8,092 bases of DNA. Origin: SbD1 sp049300095 (GTDB lineage Bacteria > Desulfobacterota > Syntrophobacteria > Syntrophobacterales > Syntrophobacteraceae). The notes beneath the pieces were generated by a model. The model was not told the origin of the DNA and did no database searches. It worked only from the letters and a program-made list of their open reading frames with translations. The translations under genes and the position numbers were made by a program. Positions 1-5,501 of the stretch are shown piece by piece. Numbering within the stretch: position 1 is the first letter of the stretch; each line of letters begins with the position of its first letter. The stretch covers positions 1 to 8,092 of the forward strand of contig JBAQYM010000276.1 in assembly GCA_049300095.1 (NCBI GenBank). Direction: 5' to 3'.

Positions 1-84
1 GATCAACCCCGCCCCTACGTTTAAAGGGCGGCATCAGGTCACCTTTGGCCTTGAGATCCGTAGGGGCGGGGTTGATCCCCGCCC
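1..84. repeat. Palindromic intergenic repeat (REP-like, GTAGGGGCGGGG type)
   Basis: Bases 1-19 and 59-77 form a perfect 19-bp inverted repeat (arm CGTAGGGGCGGGGTTGATC) around a 39-nt spacer. The right arm also takes part in a second, mutually exclusive hairpin: GGGCGGGG at 64-71 pairs with CCCCGCCC at 77-84 across a 5-nt loop. The left arm starts on the first base of the window, so the element may continue outside it. This style of GTAGGGGCGGGG repeat is a common dispersed intergenic palindrome in bacteria. It lies downstream of the 3' end of the FAH-family gene (stop at 179-181). The bases from 85 to 178 hold nothing I can assign. Confidence 0.8.
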
Positions 85-178
85 GGACCGCCGGAATGGT
101 GAGGGCGGATTGTCGCGCATGTATTGGGGTTGAATCCGAGATCGGGAAGGGTCCCTGGGTTTGGGCGACTGCCCGGAA

Positions 179-895
179 TCATTCCCTCCACTCTTCGACC
201 ACCGGATTTGCGAGCACGCCGATTCCATCGATTTCGACTTCGACAAGGTCGCCGTGGGCGATGCGGCCGACCCCGCTCGGGGTGCCGGTGGCGATAATAT
301 CTCCGGGCATGAGGGTGAAATTCCTGGAAACGAACGCGATGGTTTCGGCGACCGGGAATATCATGAAGGAGGTATTCGAGTCCTGGACCGTCTTGCCGTT
401 CAGCCGGCACTGGATTCGCAGGTTTTGCGGGTCTCCCAGGTCTTCGGGGAGGACGATCCGGGGGCCCACGGGCCCGAAGGTGTCCAGGGATTTTCCCCGA
501 AACCAGCCCGCGCGGTCGCCGGTCTGGAGGTTTCTCTGGCTGACGTCGTTAATGCAGGTGAAGCCGAAAACATGGTCCAGCGCCTCTTCCGGCGCGACGT
601 TTTTGCATCTTTTCGCGATAATCACCGCGAGTTCGGCTTCATAGTCCGTGCGAAGGTCCTCGAACCCGTAGTCCAGAAGGAATTTGGGAATCACGATCTG
701 TTCGCCCGGCCCGATGAGCACGTTGGGCGTCTTGGGGAAAAGGATGGGCTCTTCGGGCACCTCTTCGGTAAAGCCGCGCACTTTGACCGTGGCGCTTTCC
801 GCGATATGGCCGCGGTAGTTGAGTCCGAGCGCTATTATTTTCGTGGGATTGACGGCATAGGGCTGGGTCCTGTTCAGGACCGGCAAAGTCGGCAT
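179..895 (-). CDS. Fumarylacetoacetate hydrolase (FAH) family protein
   Basis: This 238-residue cytoplasmic enzyme belongs to the FAH/FAHD1-like superfamily of acylpyruvases, oxaloacetate decarboxylases or tautomerases, and 2-hydroxyhepta-2,4-diene-1,7-dioate isomerases. These are metal-dependent enzymes that cleave or isomerise C-C bonds in 2-keto acids. Visible family features are GLNYRGHIAES (24-34), ILFPKTPN (51-58), the acidic metal ligands in DYEAEL (Glu87, Glu89), Asp117 in NDVSQR, RGKSLDTFGP (133-142) and TGTPSGVG (203-210). Length is normal for the single-domain class. The ATG at 893-895 is chosen because AGAGG lies 5 nt upstream (901-905); the frame stays open to a GTG at 964, but that extension runs into the upstream palindrome and does not look like the family. 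The gene follows the regulator on the same strand after 217 bp. Family is secure; substrate cannot be told, and aromatic or keto-acid catabolism is only a possibility. Confidence 0.93.
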   Translation of the reverse strand: MPTLPVLNRTQPYAVNPTKIIALGLNYRGHIAESATVKVRGFTEEVPEEPILFPKTPNVLIGPGEQIVIPKFLLDYGFEDLRTDYEAELAVIIAKRCKNVAPEEALDHVFGFTCINDVSQRNLQTGDRAGWFRGKSLDTFGPVGPRIVLPEDLGDPQNLRIQCRLNGKTVQDSNTSFMIFPVAETIAFVSRNFTLMPGDIIATGTPSGVGRIAHGDLVEVEIDGIGVLANPVVEEWRE

Positions 896-958
896 GGCAT
901 CCTCTTCGCGCTGTGGGGTCGTTTTGTCCGGTTGGCGCATCGCCTCAACGGCAACACC

Positions 959-1088
959 GTTCACTTAATGCGGCCAGGGACGTGGGGCGGGCTTTCCAGC
1001 CCGCCGGCCAAGGAGCACGGGCCTTAATCGGCCGGCAGGCTGGAAAGCCCGCCCCACGTCCCCGGCGCCGGTGGGACTTTAAGTGAAC
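959..1088. repeat. Long near-perfect palindrome between regulator and FAH gene
   Basis: The inner arms 977-1009 and 1030-1062 are 33 bp each with one mismatch, separated by 20 nt. They are framed by perfect 10-bp outer arms GTTCACTTAA (959-968) and TTAAGTGAAC (1079-1088). The left inner arm also folds on itself: GGCGGGCT (986-993) pairs with AGCCCGCC (998-1005) across 4 nt, and the right arm does the same with one mismatch. This is therefore a compound REP-like element that can form one long hairpin or two short ones. It sits in the 217-bp gap on the path of leftward transcription, so it could end or attenuate read-through from the regulator into the FAH gene. There is no U-run typical of an intrinsic terminator right after the stem. 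Confidence 0.88.
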
Positions 1089-1112
1089 AGTAGCGGCCTT
1101 AACGGCGGCCCG

Positions 1113-2426
1113 TTATTTCACCTTTATCCACAAAAGCTTTGCCGGCGCGGTCCCGGTGTTCTTCCACTGGTTGGGCATGTCCAGGGTAAAGTAGATGAGA
1201 TCTCCCGCCCTCACGGTGAGGGTCTCGTTTTCCATCCTGATCTGGAGTTCCCCGGCAAGCACGTAGCCCAACTCTTCTCCCTTGTGGATGAAAAAGTGCG
1301 AGGGCAGCGATTTGTCGGGGGGGATTTCGATGAGGTAGGGCTCCGCCTTGAAATCGAGGTCGATTGGAGTGAGCAGGCGCGAGCGGATGCTTTCCTCGGG
1401 AAAATTGGGCAGCCTTATCTCGGTAGCCTCGCCGGCCGGAAAGACGACCCTCTTGCGCTCTTCGGTGCGGTCCTGGAAAAAGGAGCTTATATCGACCGTG
1501 AGAACTTCGGCCATCTTAAGCAGCGCGGGCAGCGAGGGGTAAATCAGGTTGCTCTCGACCTGGGAAATGGTGCTCGGGGTTACCCCGACGAGCTTGGCGA
1601 GTTCGGTCTGGGAAAATCCGCGCCGTGACCTGAGTTCCTTGAGCCGGAGGCCGAGATCGATGCCGCCGGTGGTGCGCTTCTCTTCGTCGAAGGTGATGGT
1701 GAGGTCTTTTGCCCAGTAGGTAAAAGGCTTGTGGATGTTGTCGAGATCGCGGCTTTCGGCCTTGAGAATGGCGAGTGAGGACGTTCCGCGCTTTATCGAG
1801 AGTTCGATCACCACCTGGGCGATCTGGTTGATCTGGGCCCGCAGGCGCGGGGAATGCGCCTTCTTTTCCATTATCCAGTACGCGACGGTGTTGAGGTCGT
1901 AGAGCCGGGGGCACGAATGCGAGTAGAAATTTATGATGCTTTCCTCGCCGCCCCACAATTCCTGCATTCCGGTAATGCTCTCGAAGACCAGGCGCACATC
2001 GCCCGCAAGTTCCGCGTGGATGCCGTAGAGCACGTCCATCACCTCTTCGGCGCGGCGCGGCTCTTTTATTCTTACGATACGGCACGGCAGATCTTTTACT
2101 TCATCGTAGAACCTGAGAAACACGGGGGAATTGGCCCCCTTGCCGCTCGAGAAGCAGTCGAGAATCGTGACGCCCGGGTTTAGGGCCAGGGGTCCCAGTT
2201 TTTCGAGCAGGTTGCGCGGAGACCTGTCAAAGCAAATGTAGATAACAGGTTTTGACAGCGCCAGGGACGATTGAATGAAATTGAGGCAGAATGCCGATGC
2301 GAGGCTCCCGGAATCGTCGTGCCAGACAACGTTGTCGCCGATGAACAGGCCGCCCAGAAGGCGGTCAAGCTGACTCACCCCCGATGTGATCCGGAACTTT
2401 CTGGGCGAGTTAAGAGACTCTTTCAT
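1113..2426 (-). CDS. KaiC/RecA-like domain + XRE helix-turn-helix + cupin transcriptional regulator
   Basis: This 437-residue three-part protein is probably a DNA-binding regulator sensing a small molecule. Residues ~11-250 resemble a KaiC/RadA-type RecA fold: ITSGVSQLDRLLGG (13-26) matches the KaiC entry motif. The Walker A position reads HDDSGSLAS (36-44), with no GK[ST], and the Walker B-like strand is RLVFESITG (145-153), with Glu where Asp is usual. Nucleotide hydrolysis is therefore doubtful. Residues ~257-315 are a classic XRE HTH (SQTELAKLVGVTPSTISQVE, 272-291). Residues ~362-437 are a PuuR-like cupin (HKGEELGYVLAG, 381-392), whose second motif reads MPNQWKN where PHxxxN is usual. The ATG at 2424-2426 is favoured, though its Shine-Dalgarno is weak; a TTG at 2480 lies in frame but inside a duplicated control sequence. 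Nearby beta-oxidation genes suggest acyl-CoA or fatty-acid regulation, which is inference only. Confidence 0.92.
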   Translation of the reverse strand: MKESLNSPRKFRITSGVSQLDRLLGGLFIGDNVVWHDDSGSLASAFCLNFIQSSLALSKPVIYICFDRSPRNLLEKLGPLALNPGVTILDCFSSGKGANSPVFLRFYDEVKDLPCRIVRIKEPRRAEEVMDVLYGIHAELAGDVRLVFESITGMQELWGGEESIINFYSHSCPRLYDLNTVAYWIMEKKAHSPRLRAQINQIAQVVIELSIKRGTSSLAILKAESRDLDNIHKPFTYWAKDLTITFDEEKRTTGGIDLGLRLKELRSRRGFSQTELAKLVGVTPSTISQVESNLIYPSLPALLKMAEVLTVDISSFFQDRTEERKRVVFPAGEATEIRLPNFPEESIRSRLLTPIDLDFKAEPYLIEIPPDKSLPSHFFIHKGEELGYVLAGELQIRMENETLTVRAGDLIYFTLDMPNQWKNTGTAPAKLLWIKVK

Positions 2427-2468
2427 TGAGCACCATCCCGTTCGATCTTGAAAAGTGACCTGATCCGT

Positions 2469-2584
2469 GACCGATGGCAAAGAGCGATACCCTGCGAAAA
2501 CACTGAATATTAATTAGCCTACCCTAGACCGATGGCAAAGAGCGATACCCTGCGAAAACACTGAATATCTGTCAGCCTACCCTA
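2469..2584. repeat. 58-bp tandem duplication upstream of the regulator (possible operator)
   Basis: Two adjacent 58-bp copies, 2469-2526 and 2527-2584, are identical for the first 42 bp. They differ at 4 of the next 6 positions (taatta versus ctgtca) and are identical again for the final 10. Each copy contains TACCCT twice (AGGGTA on the gene strand), giving four hexamers at 2488, 2520, 2546 and 2578 with spacings of 32, 26 and 32 bp. The array ends about 40 bp upstream of the regulator ATG and overlaps the candidate promoter. Tandem sites upstream of an XRE-type regulator fit autoregulation, but binding is inferred. Confidence 0.9.
2511..2538 (-). promoter_or_regulatory. Candidate sigma70-type promoter of the regulator gene
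   Basis: On the minus strand TTGCCA (2538-2533) is followed by a 16-nt spacer and TAATTA (2516-2511). This predicts a start near 2504 and a leader of roughly 80 nt before the ATG at 2426. The -35 lies in the distal copy of the 58-bp tandem repeat. The -10 lies in the 6-bp stretch where the two copies differ, so only this copy junction makes the pair. This was found by consensus matching only. Confidence 0.4.
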
Positions 2585-2670
2585 TTTCGGACCCGAGTTC
2601 AATAAGGCCCGCGTGCGCGCCTGGGCCGGGATAAAACCTGGTTGGAACGATTCGCCGCGCAGAGCTGCGT

Positions 2671-2821
2671 CATACCGGCGAAAGCCGGTATCCAGCGGAG
2701 CCGCCCAGTCCTCGGACAGGGCTTGAACGAGCATGGAACTTCATTGACCCAATGAAGTTTCATAAGTGTAGATACCCGGCGGGCGCCCGGCGGGGGCTGG
2801 GTTCCGGTTTTCACCGGAATA
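2671..2821. repeat. Inverted pair of REP-like hairpins with central palindrome
   Basis: The left unit (2671-2695) is the common ATACCGGC-gaaa-GCCGGTAT hairpin followed by CCAG. The right unit (2797-2821) is the same family in reverse orientation (CTGG, then TTCCGGT-tttc-ACCGGAA). Between them 2733-2746 and 2750-2763 form a 14-bp inverted repeat with one mismatch and a 3-nt loop (core AACTTCATTG/CAATGAAGTT). A CCCGGCGGG direct repeat lies at 2775-2783 and 2786-2794. The layout of two REPs facing each other is that of a REPIN or small non-autonomous element. It lies between the 3' end of the DUF4412 gene and the regulator control region and may stop leftward transcripts. Confidence 0.82.
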
Positions 2822-2865
2822 GCGGCTTGTTCTCCAATGCCCATAAGGACTTGGTCGACGTTGCC

Positions 2866-3441
2866 CTAATCCTTTTCAGGAATGATGGGCATAGACATTT
2901 TCTGGTACCCGGCGGGGAGTTCGAACAGGGAGTCGGCTACGGGACCGTCCTTTATATTCTTGTACTCCATGGTGACTTCCGCGTCCTCGACCTTGATGGG
3001 GAAGGGGAATCGCTGGGAGATCCAGAAAAAGGTCTTCTCTCCGTCCTCGACGCTCTCGTATTTCTTGCACGGCAGGTCGGAAACGGTTTCCTCACCGAGG
3101 AACTTGGATTTCTTTTCCTTTTCGACGGTCCATTCCTCGAAGGTCTTGTCCTCGGCCTGGTAGGGCATCTCCATGTATGTCTTTTCTTCGGGCGTGATCA
3201 TCCAGGTTACCTTCTTGTCGGGCCGGATGATCATGATCTGGGTTTCGCCCTCCTCGGCGGTTTCCTGCCGTACTTTGTCCCCTTTGACGAAGATCTTGCC
3301 GGTCATGGCTTCGTCGCCCTTGGGCTGGATCACCATATCGGCCGAGAACTCGACGGCGGCGGCGGACCCGTGCGGCGGGAAGGCAAGCAAAGCAAGCGCT
3401 AACATGGAAAAAAAGATGACGGCGAACCGCTTGTTCTTCAT
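2866..3441 (-). CDS. Exported DUF4412 domain protein
   Basis: This 191-residue protein has a typical Sec signal peptide: basic MKNKR, a hydrophobic run from about residue 6 to 21, then GSAAA (25-29), a likely signal peptidase I site ahead of VEFSADM. There is no lipobox cysteine, so a soluble periplasmic protein is expected. The mature part has the DUF4412 pattern, a LolA-like half-barrel family: FSADMVIQ, GKIFVKGDKVRQE (48-60), a methionine-rich MIIRPDKKVTWMI stretch, YMEMPYQ (89-95), LPCKKYE (123-129) and a C-terminal LFELPAGYQ (172-180). The ATG is set by GAGGT 6 nt upstream (3452-3448). It is transcribed alone from a strong predicted promoter and is not in an evident operon. Function is unknown; family members are thought to bind lipids or envelope components by fold similarity, which is inference. 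Confidence 0.9.
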   Translation of the reverse strand: MKNKRFAVIFFSMLALALLAFPPHGSAAAVEFSADMVIQPKGDEAMTGKIFVKGDKVRQETAEEGETQIMIIRPDKKVTWMITPEEKTYMEMPYQAEDKTFEEWTVEKEKKSKFLGEETVSDLPCKKYESVEDGEKTFFWISQRFPFPIKVEDAEVTMEYKNIKDGPVADSLFELPAGYQKMSMPIIPEKD

Positions 3442-3568
3442 TTTTCTACCTCACTGGGTGCTGTTTGAGCAAAAAAGGGAGCCGCTTGAATCGAACATTT
3501 GCGGCCGGCATTGAATTTGATACAGTAGAGACGGACTCTCGATTTTCCATTCGATCAATGACCTGAGA

Positions 3569-3597
3569 TATATATTGTACTCGCGGGGGAGTGTCAA
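3569..3597 (-). promoter_or_regulatory. Near-consensus sigma70 promoter for the DUF4412 gene
   Basis: On the minus strand TTGACA (3597-3592) is separated by 17 nt from TATATA (3574-3569). This is a perfect -35 box, optimal spacing and a 5/6 match to TATAAT in the -10 box. The predicted start is near 3562, giving a leader of about 120 nt before the ATG at 3441. It is the best promoter match in the window and sits in the divergent gap with the DUF167 gene. An imperfect inverted repeat (ATTGTACTC / GAGTGTCAAT, 3574-3598) overlaps the spacer and -35 and could be an operator. Confidence 0.72.
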
Positions 3598-3672
3598 TAG
3601 CGTCAGAGGCCCCCCGCCGCGCGCCCGCGCCGGGCGGCGCAACCCCGGCCCCGGTTCGAGGAAGAGCGTGAA

Positions 3673-3987
3673 ATGGGCACTGAAACTTTCCCTTTTTTAT
3701 CCCCGAAGGGCGACGGGACGCTTATCTCGCTGCACGTCCAGCCGAAGGCGGCCAAAAACGAGATTTCCGGAATATTGAATGATCGGCTGAAAGTCCGCAT
3801 TTGCGCCCCTCCCGTCGAGGGGGAAGCCAACAGGGAGTGCATAAGCTTTCTGTCCCGGGTGCTCGGGGTTGCCAAATCGGAGATCACGCTGGTCAGGGGC
3901 GCGCAGTCGCGTCAAAAGACCTTCCTGGTCCCGAGGCCTGTCGATTTCGTCGGCGAAAAGCTGGTAAAGGCCGGTCTGCGGGCTTGA
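3673..3987 (+). CDS. DUF167 / UPF0235 (YggU-like) family protein
   Basis: This 104-residue protein matches the small DUF167 family (YggU in E. coli). Its conserved core is visible in order: HVQPKAAKNEISG (21-33), LKVRICAPPVEGEAN (39-53), then FLSRVLGV (59-66), ITLVRGAQSRQKTFLV (71-86). Length is normal for the family (about 90-110). The ATG at 3673 follows a purine-rich GAGGAAGAG at 3658-3666. The protein has no signal peptide or membrane segment and should be cytoplasmic. The biochemical role of DUF167 is not settled. In other bacteria it often travels with yggT/proC-like genes, none of which are here. It is divergent from the DUF4412 gene and 281 bp ahead of the thiolase operon. Confidence 0.9.
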   Translation: MGTETFPFLSPKGDGTLISLHVQPKAAKNEISGILNDRLKVRICAPPVEGEANRECISFLSRVLGVAKSEITLVRGAQSRQKTFLVPRPVDFVGEKLVKAGLRA

Positions 3988-4065
3988 TGCCGGGGCGGGC
4001 CCCACATTTATTTTGTAAATCGCCGGACGTTCTGCTAGAAATATAAGGCTTACCACCCACTCCCA

Positions 4066-4093
4066 TTCGGCAATGCCGGCGGGTCTTGCCGAA
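4066..4093. repeat. 8-bp inverted repeat upstream of the thiolase operon
   Basis: TTCGGCAA (4066-4073) pairs perfectly with TTGCCGAA (4086-4093) over a 12-nt loop. It lies in the 281-bp gap between the DUF167 gene and the thiolase gene. A second small hairpin, CCGGT-cga-ACCGG, follows at 4124-4136, and its surroundings resemble a decayed copy of the REP unit at 2671. No convincing promoter was found in this gap; TTTTTG and TATTTA near 4193-4221 are only a weak match. Role unknown: terminator for the upstream gene, operator or chance. Confidence 0.4.
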
Positions 4094-4268
4094 CTGATTC
4101 CACCGCGCCCGCCACCCCTCATACCGGTCGAACCGGAGAGGCGATATTCCTTCTCTTTCCCCGGCCGACCAGGCAAGGCACTCGAAGACTTCTTTTTGTT
4201 CTTTCCCATAAACGCTATTTACGAACGAGTCAGGCAGGTTTGCCAATTTTATCAGGCAGGAGACCACT

Positions 4269-5444
4269 ATGCGAGAAGCTGTAATTGTCAGCGCCGTTCG
4301 CACCCCGCTTGGAAGCTTCAATGGTTCGCTCGCCGCGATCGGCGGCACCAAGCTAGGCGGGACCGTGATCGAGGAAGCTGTTAAGAGGGCCGGAATCGGC
4401 AAGGACCAGGTGAACGAGGTCATCATGGGAATGGTGCTCCCGTGCGGCTACGGCCAGAACCCCGCAAAGCAGGCGGCGATCCAGGCCGGAATGCCCTGGG
4501 GGGTCGAGAGCATAACGGTGAACAAGGTGTGCGGATCTGGGCTCAAGGCCGTCATGCTGGCCGCGCAGGCGATCCGGACCGGGGATGCCGACGTCGTCGT
4601 GGCGGGCGGAATGGAAAATATGACCATGGCCCCCTACTACCTGGAAAAGGCGCGAAGCGGCTACAGGATGGGCGACGGCGTCATCCAGGACCACATGGTG
4701 CACGACGGGCTGTGGGACATCGTAAACGATTTCCACATGGGGATATCCAACGAGCTTTGCAGCGAAAAATACGGCGTGACGCGAGAGGACCAGGACCGGT
4801 ATGCGGCCGAATCCTACAGGAGGACCCTCGCCTCGATCTCGGCCGGGAAATTCAAGGATGAGATCGTCCCGGTGCAGCTACCGCCCCGCAAGGGGCAAAG
4901 CGTTGTTTTCAGCGTGGACGAATGCCCGAGGGAAACGTCCTACGAGGCCCTCTCGAAGATGCGGCCCGCGTTTAAGGAAGGGGGCGTGACGACCGCCGGC
5001 AACGCCTCGGTGATAAGCGACGGCGCCGCCGCGGTGGTCGTCATGTCCAAAGAAAAAGCGGCCGAGCTGGGTTGCAAAGTGCTCGCCACGATCGGCGCGC
5101 AGGCATCGAGCGGCATCGATATGAAATACGTGCTCGTCGCTCCGATCCGGGCGATCCCGAAAGTCCTGGCAAAAGAGGGCATCGCCGTGAAAGACGTCGA
5201 CATATTCGAAGTTAACGAGGCTTTCAGCGGATCGACGGTCTCCGTCATCAAGGAACTCGAGCTGGATACCTCGAAGGTGAACGTAAACGGCGGGAGCGTC
5301 GCGCTGGGACACCCGATAGGGGCGAGCGGCTGTCGTCTCCTCGTGACCATGCTCCATGAAATGGAGCGAAGCGGAAAACGGACCGGGCTCGTCACCCTGT
5401 GCCTCGGCGGCGGGGAAGCCGTGGCCATGATAGTCAAACGTTAG
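4269..5444 (+). CDS. Acetyl-CoA acetyltransferase (thiolase, AtoB type)
   Basis: This 391-residue thiolase catalyses reversible condensation of two acetyl-CoA to acetoacetyl-CoA, or the thiolytic last step of beta-oxidation. All catalytic elements are present: nucleophile Cys88 in VNKVCGSGLKAV, NEAF at 316-319, His348 in GHPIGASGCR and Cys378 in CLGGGEA. The C-terminal signature and length (~390) match bacterial homotetrameric biosynthetic/degradative thiolases. The ATG at 4269 is fixed by AGGAG at 4258-4262 with a 6-nt spacer, and the conserved MREAVIVSAVRTPLG start agrees. It is the first gene of a three-gene operon with a 57-bp gap to the next gene. Chain length preference cannot be read from the sequence; the acetoacetyl-CoA class is most likely given the partner genes. 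Confidence 0.96.
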   Translation: MREAVIVSAVRTPLGSFNGSLAAIGGTKLGGTVIEEAVKRAGIGKDQVNEVIMGMVLPCGYGQNPAKQAAIQAGMPWGVESITVNKVCGSGLKAVMLAAQAIRTGDADVVVAGGMENMTMAPYYLEKARSGYRMGDGVIQDHMVHDGLWDIVNDFHMGISNELCSEKYGVTREDQDRYAAESYRRTLASISAGKFKDEIVPVQLPPRKGQSVVFSVDECPRETSYEALSKMRPAFKEGGVTTAGNASVISDGAAAVVVMSKEKAAELGCKVLATIGAQASSGIDMKYVLVAPIRAIPKVLAKEGIAVKDVDIFEVNEAFSGSTVSVIKELELDTSKVNVNGGSVALGHPIGASGCRLLVTMLHEMERSGKRTGLVTLCLGGGEAVAMIVKR

Positions 5445-5485
5445 GAATCGGCGGGAAGGATCGATGGGAACCCGATATCGAGCAT

Positions 5486-5495
5486 GGAGGAGGAA
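5486..5495 (+). promoter_or_regulatory. Strong ribosome binding site deciding the start of the 3-hydroxyacyl-CoA dehydrogenase
   Basis: GGAGGAGGAA ends 6 nt before the ATG at 5502. A second in-frame ATG at 5484 lies directly ahead of and overlaps this site, so it cannot use it. The purine run reads as MEEE if translated from 5484. The family N-terminus begins at the 5502 start (MEIKTFGVVGAGQMG). Confidence 0.85.
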
Positions 5496-5501
5496 TTTCG
5501 A

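Noticed and set aside
161..1027. 288-codon plus-strand frame opposite the FAH gene
   Set aside because: Antisense shadow of a clear FAH-family gene, and it runs through the 977-1062 palindrome.
2599..2844. Minus-strand open frame of 81 codons with RWIPAFAGMTQ and IPVKTGTQ
   Set aside because: These peptides are the familiar false translation of the REP hairpins at 2671-2695 and 2797-2821; no Shine-Dalgarno or family similarity.
3451..3642. Small minus-strand frame in the divergent gap
   Set aside because: It overlaps the strong promoter and leader of the DUF4412 gene and has a low-complexity start; no support as a gene.
3985..4020. Possible terminator after the DUF167 gene (GGGGCGGGCCCC followed by a T-rich run)
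   Set aside because: The stem is only about four base pairs with hardly any loop and the T-run is interrupted; too weak to call.
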